NCBI RefSeq assembly: GCF_030269605.1 | Contig: NZ_BSTQ01000011.1 | Location: 62,001 to 126,000, forward strand | DNA: 64,000 nt | Reading direction: 5' to 3' | Source: Lentzea sp. NBRC 105346 | GTDB lineage: Bacteria > Actinomycetota > Actinomycetes > Mycobacteriales > Pseudonocardiaceae | Shown: piece after piece, positions 43,477 to 52,393 of the stretch | How positions within the stretch are numbered: position 1 is the first letter of the stretch | How the letters are laid out: every line of letters begins with the position of its first letter | Position numbers and translations under genes: made by a program | The notes under the pieces: model-generated | The model's input: only the letters and a program-made list of their open reading frames with translations | Database searches by the model: none | Told to the model about the DNA's origin: nothing

Positions 43477-44676
43477 ATGCGCATCGCGATCATCAACAAC
43501 TTCTTCCCGCCCCGCATGGGCGGCAGCGCCTACGTGTCGGACACGCTGGCCAGGTACTACGCGGCCCAGGGCCACGAGGTCATGGTCATCACCGCCGCCT
43601 ACGGCGGCGCGCTGCCGGTGGAGGAGCGCGACGGGATCAAGATCGTGCGCCTGCCGTCGTGGACGCTGCCGGAGACCCGCATCTCGTTCAACTTCGACAT
43701 CACGTTCGCGTTGAAGTGGGGCAACCGCAAGAAGGTCTTCAAGCTGCTGGACGGCTTCCAGCCGGACGTCATCCACCAGCACGGCCAGTTCTTCGACCTG
43801 ACCTGGCAGAGCGGCCTGTGGGCGCGCAAGCGCAAGGTGCCGTCGCTGCTGACGCTGCACACGCGACTGCAGAGCCCGATGAAGCCGATCCACGCGGTCT
43901 TCCGGATGCTCGACGCGTTCGTCGTCAAGCCGATCACGTCGTACAACAAGCCGACGAAGGTCGTCGCGATCGACACGATCTTCTACGAGTACATCAAGAA
44001 GCGCTACAAGCTGCCGGACGAGCGCATCGAGAAGCTGGCCGTCGGCGTGGAGCTGGACCGCTTCCACGACCTCGACCCGGTCGCGGAGCGCGCCAAGGTC
44101 CGTGAGCGGTTCAACACCGGTGACGGCCCGCTGATCGCGTCGCTCGGCCACGTGATCCCGGTCCGCGACCGCGTGAACCTGGTCAAGGCGCTGCCCGAGG
44201 TGCTCAAGAAGCACCCGAACACCAAGGTTCTGGTGATCGGCGGCATGTACAACTCGACGTTCCTGGACCTGGCCAAGGAACTGGGCATCGAGGACGCGCT
44301 GATCTGCACCGGCACCCTGCCGAAGGCGGAGATCCCGGGCATCCTCGCGGGCTCCGACATGGAGATCCACGACCTGCAGGGCTTCGGCATCGGCATCGCC
44401 TCGCTGGAGGCGATGGCGGCGGGCATCCCGACCGTCATGGCCGAGCGCGCCGACTACTTCCCGAACGCCGTGATCACCAACGGCACGGAGTCGCTGCTCA
44501 CCAAGCCGGGCGACCACCACGCGCTCGCCGAGGCGATCATCAGGTTGATCGAGGACGAGGGCGTCGCCAAGAAGATCGGCGAGGCCGGGCGTCAGTGGGT
44601 CTTCGACAACTTCGACATGCCGAAGATCTGCGAGGCCAACCTCGACATCCTGAAGAAGATCTCGGGCAAGGACTGA
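43477..44676 (+). CDS. GT4-family glycosyltransferase
   Basis: 399 residues, GT-B fold. N-terminal NNFFPPRMGGSAYVSDTLARY and C-terminal GFGIGIASLEAMAAGIPTVMA, the GT4 E-x7-E region. Six bases behind the dehydrogenase, so probably transfers the amino sugar made by the upstream pair or works on the same glycan. Confidence 0.88.
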   Translation: MRIAIINNFFPPRMGGSAYVSDTLARYYAAQGHEVMVITAAYGGALPVEERDGIKIVRLPSWTLPETRISFNFDITFALKWGNRKKVFKLLDGFQPDVIHQHGQFFDLTWQSGLWARKRKVPSLLTLHTRLQSPMKPIHAVFRMLDAFVVKPITSYNKPTKVVAIDTIFYEYIKKRYKLPDERIEKLAVGVELDRFHDLDPVAERAKVRERFNTGDGPLIASLGHVIPVRDRVNLVKALPEVLKKHPNTKVLVIGGMYNSTFLDLAKELGIEDALICTGTLPKAEIPGILAGSDMEIHDLQGFGIGIASLEAMAAGIPTVMAERADYFPNAVITNGTESLLTKPGDHHALAEAIIRLIEDEGVAKKIGEAGRQWVFDNFDMPKICEANLDILKKISGKD

Positions 44677-44677
44677 C

Positions 44678-45856
44678 GTGAAGCACGTCGTCGTGATCGG
44701 CGGAGGGATCCTGGGTCTCTCCGTCGCTCACGACCTTCTCCGGCGCGGTCTTTCCGTGACCGTGCTGGAGAAGGAGGCCCACTGGGGTCAGCACCAGACC
44801 GGCCACAACAGCAACGTCGTGCACGCCGGTCTGTACTACAAGCCGGGTTCGTTGAAGGCCCGCATGTCCGTGGCGGGCAACGCGTCGATGATCGCGTTCG
44901 CTCGTGAGCACGGTGTCCCCGTCGATGTCTGCGGCAAGCTCGTCGTCGCGACGTCCGAGGACGAACTTCCCCGCCTGAACACCTTGGCCGAACGGGCCGC
45001 TGCCAACGGCGTGCCCGCGAAGCTGATCTCGGGTTCGGAGGCTCGCGAGTACGAGCCCGAGGTGTCCGCCGTCTCCGCCCTGCGCGTCGAGTCGACGGCG
45101 ATCATCGACTTCGCCGCCGTGTGCGAGGTCCTGGTCCGGTTGCTGGACGGCGCTGATCTGCGGCTCCAGTCGCCCGCGCTGGCGATCCGGTCGACGGCTT
45201 CCGGCGTCGAAGTCGCCACGCCACAAGGGATTGTGCGCGCCGACGCCTTGGTGAACTGCGCGGGTCTGCACAGCGACCGTGTGGCCAAGCTCGCCGGCCT
45301 GACGCCGTCCGCCACGATCGTCCCGTTCCGCGGCGAGTACTACGAGCTGCGTCCAGAGCGCCGGGATCTGGTGCGCGGGCTCATCTATCCGGTGCCGGAC
45401 CCCGCTCTGCCGTTCCTGGGCGTGCATCTCACGCGCATGCTCGACGGCTCCGTCCACGCCGGACCCAACGCCGTGCTGGCGCTGCGCCGCGAGGGCTACC
45501 GCTGGCGCGACGTGTCCGCACGCGACGTGTGGGACGTGCTGCGCTTCCCCGGTACGTGGAAGCTGGCCCGCCGGTTCGGCCTGACTGGCCTCGACGAGGT
45601 GCTGAGGTCGTTCTCCCGCAAGCGTTTCGCCGCCAGCCTGGCCCGGCTCGTGCCCGCCGTGCGCGAGGACGACATCGTGCGCGCCGAAGCGGGTGTGCGG
45701 GCGCAGGCGATGCTGCCGGACGGCTCGCTCGTCGACGACTTCCTGATCGAGTCCGCACCGCGCCAGGTGCACGTGCTGAACGCGCCGTCCCCCGCGGCGA
45801 CCAGCGCGCTGGAGATCGCGAAGCACATCGCCGACCAGGTGACGTTCACGGTGTGA
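44678..45856 (+). CDS. FAD-dependent oxidoreductase, L-2-hydroxyglutarate oxidase (LhgO)-like
   Basis: 392 residues from a GTG. FAD-binding VVVIGGGILGLSVAHDLLRRG; HWGQHQTGHNSNVVHAGLYY near 32 and VNCAGLHSDRVAKLAGL near 190 are characteristic of LhgO/YgaF. Expected to oxidise L-2-hydroxyglutarate to 2-oxoglutarate. It is odd at the end of a glycosylation operon, one base after the GT4 stop; 2-oxoglutarate/glutamate links to the aminotransferase are a possible but unproven connection. Confidence 0.88.
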   Translation: MKHVVVIGGGILGLSVAHDLLRRGLSVTVLEKEAHWGQHQTGHNSNVVHAGLYYKPGSLKARMSVAGNASMIAFAREHGVPVDVCGKLVVATSEDELPRLNTLAERAAANGVPAKLISGSEAREYEPEVSAVSALRVESTAIIDFAAVCEVLVRLLDGADLRLQSPALAIRSTASGVEVATPQGIVRADALVNCAGLHSDRVAKLAGLTPSATIVPFRGEYYELRPERRDLVRGLIYPVPDPALPFLGVHLTRMLDGSVHAGPNAVLALRREGYRWRDVSARDVWDVLRFPGTWKLARRFGLTGLDEVLRSFSRKRFAASLARLVPAVREDDIVRAEAGVRAQAMLPDGSLVDDFLIESAPRQVHVLNAPSPAATSALEIAKHIADQVTFTV

Positions 45857-45915
45857 ATGACCTGTAAGTCCGCTGTGGGTACTTCAGCAGTGAACTTGCA
45901 GACGGTTTACAGGCG

Positions 45916-45960
45916 CCCCCAGCAGAGTTCGTGTTGTCACAAAGCAACACAAACTGGGGG
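45916..45960 (+). promoter_or_regulatory. Imperfect hairpin in the leader of the NlpC/P60 gene
   Basis: CCCCCA pairs with TGGGGG and GTTcGTGTTG with CAACACaAAC around an 8-nt loop; the right arm ends 12 bases before the ATG and includes the G-rich tract that could be the ribosome site. It could be a translation control element or the end of the upstream operon. It does not match the c-di-AMP riboswitch. Confidence 0.35.
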
Positions 45961-45972
45961 ATCGAGAGAGAG

Positions 45973-47322
45973 ATGCGACTGCGAAGAGCAGGAATCGTGC
46001 TGGCGCTGACCGCGACGGCGATGACGTTCGCCGGGATGTCGGTGGGTCATGCCGCACCCGCACCGGGAGCCGGCCAGGGTGAGCCGACCGCGGCCGAAGT
46101 TCAGCAGGCCATGGCCACCGCGAGCCCGATCAGCCGCACCGAGGTGATCGCCAGGGCGAAGACCTGGGTGGACGCGCGGGTGCCGTACAGCCAGGGGGCG
46201 GTTTACAACGGCTACCGGACCGACTGCTCCGGGTTCGTCTCGATGGCGTGGCGGCTGTCCGCCTCCATGAACACCGAGACGCTCCCGAACGTCTCGCACC
46301 CGATCGCCAAGGGCGAGCTGCGGGCGGGCGACATCATGGGGAACGTTGGACCGGGCACCTTGGGCGACGCCGGACACGTCGCGATCTTCGAGCGCTGGGT
46401 CGACGGCTCTCAGACGAGCTACTGGGCCTACGAGCAGGCGGGCCCCAACGGAGCTCCCACCAGCTACCACAAGGTGCCGTACCCGTACTTCAACGGTGAC
46501 AACCGGTTCAAGCCGTACCGCTACGACCACATCGTCGAGGACATGACCGGTCCCTCGCTCTCCGGTGACGGCAGGGCCGAGATCGCCAAGGTCGGTGCTG
46601 ACGGCCGGGTTCAGGCCTGGCACAACGACAACGGCTTCGCCACCACGCCCTACGGCAACAGCGCCATCATCGCCACCGACTTCAGCAACGACAACATCCA
46701 GTTCGCCGACCTCGACGGCGACGGCAAGACCGAGATCATCAAGGTCGGGACCGACGGCAACGTCGTCGCCTGGCACAACAACAACGGCTTCACGAACTCG
46801 CCCTACGGCGACAGCGTCATCATCGCCACCGAGTTCACCGCGGACAACGTCCACTTCGCCGACCTCGACGGCGACGGCAAGGCCGAGATCATCAAGGTCG
46901 GAGCCGACGGCAACGTCGTGGCCTGGCACAACAACAACGGCTTCGCTCAGTACCCGTACGGCAACAGCGCCATCATCGCCACCGAGTTCAGCCCGGACAA
47001 CATCCAGTTCGCCGACCTCGACGGCGACCGCAAAGCCGAGATCGCCAAGGTCGGAGCCGACGGCAACGTCGTCGCCTGGCACAACAACAACGGCTTCGCT
47101 CAGTACCCGTACGGCAACAGCGCCATCATCGCCACCGAGTTCACCGCGGACAACATCCAGTTCGCCGACCTCGACGGCGACCGCAAAGCCGAGATCGCCA
47201 GGGTCGGCACCGACGGCAACGTCGTCGCCTGGCACAACGACAAGGGCTTCGCCGCAACGCCCTACGGCAACAGCGTCGTCATCGCCACCGAGTTCACCAA
47301 GGAAAACCTCCACTTCGCCTGA
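45973..47322 (+). CDS. Secreted NlpC/P60-type peptidoglycan hydrolase with five 51-residue repeats
   Basis: 449 residues. Signal peptide to about residue 28 (GHAAPA). Papain-like domain at 50-190 with catalytic Cys in RTDCSGFVSMAWRL and His in DAGHVAIFERW. The C-terminal 255 residues are five near-identical 51-residue units of FADLDGDxKxEIxKVG...GNVVAWHN...PYGNS type, similar to FG-GAP/VCBS blades and with DxDGDxxxE calcium-loop character. The next gene carries the same units behind a different wall-hydrolase domain. The repeats probably form a propeller that binds the wall or another surface. Confidence 0.88.
   Translation: MRLRRAGIVLALTATAMTFAGMSVGHAAPAPGAGQGEPTAAEVQQAMATASPISRTEVIARAKTWVDARVPYSQGAVYNGYRTDCSGFVSMAWRLSASMNTETLPNVSHPIAKGELRAGDIMGNVGPGTLGDAGHVAIFERWVDGSQTSYWAYEQAGPNGAPTSYHKVPYPYFNGDNRFKPYRYDHIVEDMTGPSLSGDGRAEIAKVGADGRVQAWHNDNGFATTPYGNSAIIATDFSNDNIQFADLDGDGKTEIIKVGTDGNVVAWHNNNGFTNSPYGDSVIIATEFTADNVHFADLDGDGKAEIIKVGADGNVVAWHNNNGFAQYPYGNSAIIATEFSPDNIQFADLDGDRKAEIAKVGADGNVVAWHNNNGFAQYPYGNSAIIATEFTADNIQFADLDGDRKAEIARVGTDGNVVAWHNDKGFAATPYGNSVVIATEFTKENLHFA
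46559..47319 (+). repeat. Five tandem 153-bp coding repeats (first set)
   Basis: Repeat start GACCTCGACGGCGA recurs every 153 bases (46708, 46861, 47014, 47167), preceded by a diverged first unit from 46559. Adjacent units are nearly identical at DNA level, which implies recent duplication or conversion. Confidence 0.9.
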
Positions 47323-47354
47323 CGCCCACGCGAGACCTGAAGGGACTGACAGTC

Positions 47355-48671
47355 ATGAAAAAACTGACCGCTGCCCTGCTCGCCACGGCGATCGCAGGAC
47401 TGATGGCAGGCACCGCCCACGCCGACTCGCAGGAAGACTTCATCAACGTCATCTCGCCGGAGGCCCAGGCCGTGCAGGCGGAGTACCGGATCCCGGCCTC
47501 GGTGACCGCCGGGCAGGCGATCCACGAGTCGGCCTGGGGCAAGAGCACGCTCTCCACCAGGGACAAGAACTACTTCGGGATCAAATGCGGTGGCAGCCCG
47601 CCGACCCCCGGCCCGATCGCGACCGGATGCGCCGAGTACCCGACGACGGAGTGCACGCCGACCTGTCACCCGGCCACGGCGTACTTCCGGGTCTATCGCT
47701 CGATGACCGACTCGTTCCGCGACTACGGCAGGATGCTCACCCAGAGCGCAACCTACGCCTACGCACTTCCATACCGGAACGACCCCGACCGGTTCATCCG
47801 CGAAGTCGCCAAGAAGTACGCGACGGATCCCGACTACGCCCACCTGGTCATCGCCACCATGCGGACGAACAACCTGTACCGCCTGGACAACCGTTCGGGG
47901 TCCTCGCTGTCCGGTGACGGCAAGGCGGACATCGCGAAGGTCGGTGTCGACGGCCGCGTCCAGGCCTGGCACAACGACGGTGGCTTCGCCGCGACGCCCT
48001 TCGGCAACAGCGCCATCATCGCCACCGACTTCAGCAACGACAACATCCAGTTCGCCGACCTCGACGGCGACGGCAAGGCCGAGATCATGAAGGTCGGCAC
48101 CGACGGCAACGTCGTCGCCTGGCACAACGACAACGGCATCGCCGAGTACCCATACGGCAACAGTGCCGTCATCGCCACGGAGTTCACCGCGGACAACGTG
48201 CACTTCGCCGACCTCGACGGTGACCGCAAGGCGGAGATCATCAAGGTCGGGACGGACGGCAATGTAGTCGCCTGGCACAACGAAACCGGCTTCGCCACCA
48301 CGCCCTACGGCAACAGCGCCGTCATCGCCACTGAGTTCACCAGCGACAACATCCAGTTCGCCGACCTCGACGGCGACGGCAGGGCCGAGATCATCAAGGT
48401 CGGGGCGGACGGCAACGTCGTGGCCTGGCACAACGACAACGGTTTCGCCGCATCGCCCTACGGCAACAGCGTCGTGATCGCCACCGAGTTCACCGCGGAC
48501 AACGTGCACTTCGCCGACCTCGACGGCGACCGCAAAGCCGAGATCGCCAAGGTCGGAGCCGACGGCAACGTCGTCGCCTGGCACAACGAGAACGGCTTCG
48601 CCGCAACGCCCTACGGCAACAGCGTCATCATCGCCACCGAGTTCACCAAGGAGAACCTGCACCTGGTCTGA
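47355..48671 (+). CDS. Secreted GH73 glucosaminidase with the same five repeats
   Basis: 438 residues. Signal peptide ending AHA near residue 23; glucosaminidase (FlgJ/LytG-like) domain at 25-175 with the catalytic Glu in GQAIHESAWGKSTLS and NYFGIKCGG. Two Cys pairs are in the middle. The C-terminal 255 residues are five 51-residue units like those of the preceding gene. 32-base gap to that gene, so probably cotranscribed: one enzyme cuts glycan strands, the other stem peptides. Confidence 0.9.
   Translation: MKKLTAALLATAIAGLMAGTAHADSQEDFINVISPEAQAVQAEYRIPASVTAGQAIHESAWGKSTLSTRDKNYFGIKCGGSPPTPGPIATGCAEYPTTECTPTCHPATAYFRVYRSMTDSFRDYGRMLTQSATYAYALPYRNDPDRFIREVAKKYATDPDYAHLVIATMRTNNLYRLDNRSGSSLSGDGKADIAKVGVDGRVQAWHNDGGFAATPFGNSAIIATDFSNDNIQFADLDGDGKAEIMKVGTDGNVVAWHNDNGIAEYPYGNSAVIATEFTADNVHFADLDGDRKAEIIKVGTDGNVVAWHNETGFATTPYGNSAVIATEFTSDNIQFADLDGDGRAEIIKVGADGNVVAWHNDNGFAASPYGNSVVIATEFTADNVHFADLDGDRKAEIAKVGADGNVVAWHNENGFAATPYGNSVIIATEFTKENLHLV
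47906..48668 (+). repeat. Five tandem 153-bp coding repeats (second set)
   Basis: Same unit and phase as the set in the preceding gene, with several stretches identical between genes, including the terminal unit. Confidence 0.9.
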
Positions 48672-48677
48672 CCACAG

Positions 48678-48720
48678 AACGACGAAAGCCGCACCGGACT
48701 CCGGTGCGGCTTTCGTCGTT
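48678..48720. terminator. Bidirectional terminator
   Basis: Hairpin of about 19-20 perfect pairs (48678-48698 with 48700-48720) beginning 7 bases after the glucosaminidase stop and ending 10 bases before the stop of the convergent acyl reductase gene; AAA/TTT runs lie within the arms. Confidence 0.9.
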
Positions 48721-48729
48721 TGTGGACTG

Positions 48730-49956
48730 TCAGCTCTGGACGGTGACCAGGCGGGTGAACTCGGCCGGCAGGTCGTAGCCGTCCCAGTGGTCGGAGAACG
48801 TCAGCGCGTTGCCGAACGGCACGATGCGGTCGATGCCGCGACCGGCCAGCTCGTGCGCCAGCGACTCCAACTCCTCCTGGGAGAAGCCGAACACCGACAG
48901 TGTCTGGTCCTTGCGCTGCACCATCGGCACCAGCGCCGAGAGCGAAGGCAGCGTGGCGAACGGGAAGGTGCCCGCGCCGAGCCACTCCCGCGGCACGTCG
49001 GCCGCGGCCGTGAGCTCCAGAGTGGCCACCGCGTTGCCGTCGAACGCGATCGACGTCGCGTGACCGTCCGCGGCGACACCGTAGGCGGAAACCCGCTTCT
49101 GCACGGCCATCGCGGGCTCGACCACGTGGTGCTTGGCCTCCAGCACCGCGCTCAGCTCGGCCCGGAACTCGGTCCGCGCCTGCTGGGCCGCGACCTCGTC
49201 ACCGACCCAGAACAGCGCACGCGGCGACGAGCAGGCGGCCTGGTCGAACCAGTAGGAGTCGTTGTAGAAACCGACGGCGACATCGCGCCTCTGCTCCGGC
49301 GTCGCGGAGACCCAGCCCTCCACCGAGATCAACGCGAACGACGCGCGGTCGGGGAACGTGACGTCGCGCGCGTGCGGCGCGAGCGGCAGCTTGCGCACCT
49401 CGTTGACGGCGCGGTCACCACCCCAGATCACACGCAGGTCGCACGCGGCGGACAGCGCGGCGGTCACCTTGTCGTCACGGTCGTAGGTGACCATGACCTG
49501 AGTCTCGGCGACGGCCGGGTGCGCGTCCTTCAGCGCCTCGTTCAGCGCCTCGACCACGGCCTCGGCGGCACCGGCCGAACGCGGCGAGATCCGCACCACG
49601 TTGCGGTTTCCGGCGAGCGCCGACAGCGCCCACGAGTACACGAAGATCGTGTCCACGTTGGCCGGCGGGATGTGGAAGACGAGTCCGCGCCCGAAGCGCA
49701 GCACGCCCGCCGGCGTCTCCAGCCGGCGCAGCACCTTGCCGATCTCGCCGCGGCGGAGGAAGAAGCCGAGCGACGCCAGCTCGGGATAACGACGGGCCGT
49801 CGCCGGGGCGAGCAGCTTGCGCGCGAACGACACCAGGAAGTCGACGATCCGCTCGTCGCCGACCTTCAGCCGGCCACCCGTGGGCTCGCCGGAGATGCTC
49901 GCGAGGAGCTCGTCGACGGAGGAGACGTCCGATCCAGCGGGGAAACGCCGCTTCAT
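48730..49956 (-). CDS. LuxC-like acyl reductase (aldehyde dehydrogenase fold)
   Basis: 408 residues from ATG 49956. LuxC family: acyl groups are taken on a Cys thioester and reduced by NADPH to aldehyde. NAD(P)-binding part around FHIPPANVDTIFVYSWALSA near 95, the catalytic Cys probably in FDQAACSSPRALFWVG near 245, and a C-terminal QRKDQTLSVFGFSQEELE. It overlaps the LuxE-like gene by 4 bases. No luxA/B (luciferase) or luxD is nearby, so the product aldehyde serves another purpose. Last gene of a six-gene operon. Confidence 0.85.
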   Translation of the reverse strand: MKRRFPAGSDVSSVDELLASISGEPTGGRLKVGDERIVDFLVSFARKLLAPATARRYPELASLGFFLRRGEIGKVLRRLETPAGVLRFGRGLVFHIPPANVDTIFVYSWALSALAGNRNVVRISPRSAGAAEAVVEALNEALKDAHPAVAETQVMVTYDRDDKVTAALSAACDLRVIWGGDRAVNEVRKLPLAPHARDVTFPDRASFALISVEGWVSATPEQRRDVAVGFYNDSYWFDQAACSSPRALFWVGDEVAAQQARTEFRAELSAVLEAKHHVVEPAMAVQKRVSAYGVAADGHATSIAFDGNAVATLELTAAADVPREWLGAGTFPFATLPSLSALVPMVQRKDQTLSVFGFSQEELESLAHELAGRGIDRIVPFGNALTFSDHWDGYDLPAEFTRLVTVQS

Positions 49957-51008
49957 GAGGCAATCGCTCCAGAGAAGGTGTCCGAACAACCACGGGCCTC
50001 GGCGCGCGGGAGCCTGCCGAGCACGGAGAACCGCTTGCCCGGCCAGTCGCCGTCGTCGATGCCGTGCACGACACCGAGGTCCTCGGTGAGCAGCACGTGG
50101 CCGGGATAGGAGCGCGGCAACGTCGAGAGCACCTCGATCACACCGGGCTCACCGACGGGCTGCTCCTCCCACGTCTCCGGGTTGCGGATGATCACGTCCG
50201 CGAAGTCCGGGCAGTACAGGGAGTTCCCGGACTTGCCCTCCAGGAAGACCGTGCCGATCTGCTCGATCATCCCGTAGTAGTTGTAGATCTGGGTGAGCCC
50301 CGTGTCGGTGGCGAACCGGCGGCGGAACTCGGAGTTGTCCACCGCGATGTCGATCAGCTTCTTCCAGCCACCGGAGTGGATCAGGATGCCGTTCGACAGG
50401 TCGAGCTTGTGGTCGCGCGCCACCTCGTAGAGGTACTGCCACACCATGAAGGTGAAGCCGAAGATGAGGAACGGCTCGTGGCCGTGCTTCTCGAGGAAGC
50501 CCTTGACCGCCTCGACGTCCGGCCGGTCGTTCTCGTCCAGCGCGTAGACGTGGCTGCGGCCGAAGGTCGCCATGCCCAGCACGCCCGCGCCGCGCGCGGA
50601 GAACGAGCGGCGGTTCTTGATGATGCCGATGGTGTCGACCATGAGCATCGGAAGCCGCTTGCCGCCGAGCACTTCCTGCAGCGTCGCGCCGAGCTGGCGG
50701 GTCTGCACCGCGGCGGCGTCCTTGTCGAGGTAGATGCGCGACGCGCCGCCGCCGGTCGTGCCGGACGACGTGAGCACCTTGAAGACCTCGGAGTCCGGAA
50801 TGGACTTCAGGTCGTGCGTCTTGAACATCCGCACGGGCAGCCACGGCAGCGACTTCAACGAGTCGAACGACGCACCGGACTTGTGGCCGAGCGCCGACAG
50901 GATGCGGTCGTACTGCTCGCTGTTGGCCCGGTGGTGCTCGGTCAACTCGGTCAGCTCGGCCAGCAGGGCGGTCTCCCGCTCGGCCTGGCCGCGTCCGAAC
51001 ACGCTCAT
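49953..51008 (-). CDS. LuxE-like acyl-protein synthetase
   Basis: 351 residues of the LuxE (PF04443) family, which activates a carboxylic acid as acyl-AMP and passes it to the LuxC reductase. LTSSGTTGG near residue 83 is the adenylate-type loop; later YYGMIEQIGTVF near 242 and GEPGVIEVLSTL near 295 fit the family. Overlaps its neighbours on both sides by 4 bases, so stoichiometric coexpression with the LuxC-like protein is likely. Confidence 0.87.
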   Translation of the reverse strand: MSVFGRGQAERETALLAELTELTEHHRANSEQYDRILSALGHKSGASFDSLKSLPWLPVRMFKTHDLKSIPDSEVFKVLTSSGTTGGGASRIYLDKDAAAVQTRQLGATLQEVLGGKRLPMLMVDTIGIIKNRRSFSARGAGVLGMATFGRSHVYALDENDRPDVEAVKGFLEKHGHEPFLIFGFTFMVWQYLYEVARDHKLDLSNGILIHSGGWKKLIDIAVDNSEFRRRFATDTGLTQIYNYYGMIEQIGTVFLEGKSGNSLYCPDFADVIIRNPETWEEQPVGEPGVIEVLSTLPRSYPGHVLLTEDLGVVHGIDDGDWPGKRFSVLGRLPRAEARGCSDTFSGAIAS

Positions 51009-52393
51009 ACCTGTGCCTCCAGGGACCGGTAGTCGATCTTGCCGCTGGGCAGCTGGGGGAACCCGTCGGCGGTGCGCACGTCAAAGCCCGTGACGTGCAT
51101 GTGCAGCGTCTCGGACAGCAGCTTCGCGGCGGCCTTGCAGGTCTCTTTGCCAGCCCGGTCGAGGAAGACGACGACCTTGTCGCCCGCGGGCACGGCGGCG
51201 GCGGCGCCGAAGCCCTTCACGATCTGCTCCAGGTCGTCGAGGCTGACCCGGTTGCCGAACACCTTGCCGATCCGCTTCAAGCGGCCGGTGATGTAGAGGA
51301 AACCGTCCTCGTCGAGGTACCCGAGGTCACCGGTGACGAGCACGCCGCCGGTCTCGTCGCCGAGCGCCAGCTCGGACTCCGACTCGGCGTACCCCATCAT
51401 CACGTTCGGACCGCGGTAGACCACTTCACCGGCAACACCGGGCTCGGCGATTTCGTTCCCGTCCTCGTCGCGGATCGTGAACTTGCCGCCGGGCAGTGCG
51501 GGGCCGGCCGAGCCGATCTTCTCCGCGAGCCGGTCGGACGGCACGGTCGCCATCCGCGGCGCGGCCTCGGTCTGGCCGTACATCACGAACATCTGCCCGC
51601 CGGCGGCGCGCATCTTGTCGTTGAACTCGCTCACCAGCTCGGTGCGGAGCTTGCCGCCGGCCTGGGTGAGGGTGCGTAGCGTCGGGTACTTCGCCGGGTC
51701 GAACCGCAGGCGGCGCAGCATCTCGTAGTGGTACGGGACACCCGCGAGCGATGTGGCGCCGTAGGTGGTGACCGCGTCCCAGAACGGTCGCGCGACGACA
51801 CCCGAGCCCTCGATCAGGACGGTCGCGCCCACGCGCATGTGGCTGTTCATGACGGACATGCCGTAGCTGTAGTGCAGCGGCAGGCTGGTCGGCGCGACCT
51901 CGTCCGCCGTGATGCCGAGGACCTCGGCGATCTGGTCGGCGTTCGCCAGCACAGCCGAACGGGAGAGCCGCACGAACTTCGGGTTGCCGGTCGAGCCGCT
52001 GGTCGGCAGCAGCACGGCCAGGTCCGGGTGAGGGGTGACGCCCTCGGCGTCCTCGCGCACCCAGCCAAAAGAGTTCGACTCGGCGGTGTAGCCCGCGGTG
52101 GGCTCCTCGTCGATGCCGATCACGGCGGCCGGGCGGAACTTCTCGACCAGGCCGTCGAGGACCTCGCGGTCCTGCGCCGGGTCGAGCAGCGCGACCGCAC
52201 GGCCCGCCTCGAACGCACCGAGGTAACGCAGCACGCTCGGCAGGTCCAGGCCGACCCGGAGGAAGAGCACTCCGGGCGGCAGGTCGGCGAAGGTCTTCGC
52301 CACCTCGGACACGCGGCTCGCGAGCTCGGCACCGCCGAGCAGCTCGCCGGTCGCCGCGTCGCGCAGGCGAGCCTGAGCGTGCACCAGCGTCAC
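51005..52393 (-). CDS. AMP-dependent acyl ligase
   Basis: 462 residues from a GTG, shorter than most acyl-CoA synthetases, typical of stand-alone ligases that load carrier proteins. LLPTSGSTGNPKFVRLSR near 130, YGQTEAAPRM near 270, TGDLGYLDEDGFLYITGR near 360, and the C-terminal catalytic lysine in PSGKIDYRSL. With a carrier protein gene two genes upstream it probably forms acyl-ACP from a free acid. The acid cannot be predicted. Confidence 0.88.
   Translation of the reverse strand: MTLVHAQARLRDAATGELLGGAELASRVSEVAKTFADLPPGVLFLRVGLDLPSVLRYLGAFEAGRAVALLDPAQDREVLDGLVEKFRPAAVIGIDEEPTAGYTAESNSFGWVREDAEGVTPHPDLAVLLPTSGSTGNPKFVRLSRSAVLANADQIAEVLGITADEVAPTSLPLHYSYGMSVMNSHMRVGATVLIEGSGVVARPFWDAVTTYGATSLAGVPYHYEMLRRLRFDPAKYPTLRTLTQAGGKLRTELVSEFNDKMRAAGGQMFVMYGQTEAAPRMATVPSDRLAEKIGSAGPALPGGKFTIRDEDGNEIAEPGVAGEVVYRGPNVMMGYAESESELALGDETGGVLVTGDLGYLDEDGFLYITGRLKRIGKVFGNRVSLDDLEQIVKGFGAAAAVPAGDKVVVFLDRAGKETCKAAAKLLSETLHMHVTGFDVRTADGFPQLPSGKIDYRSLEAQV

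Noticed and set aside
45857..45972. c-di-AMP (ydaO-type) riboswitch before the NlpC/P60 gene
   Set aside because: Expected conserved pseudoknot and GGG/CCG-rich core words are missing and the leader is too short.
48730..51008. Bioluminescence (lux) operon
   Set aside because: Only LuxC- and LuxE-like genes are present; no luciferase subunits or LuxD, and the partners are a carrier protein, ligase and LpxA-like enzyme.
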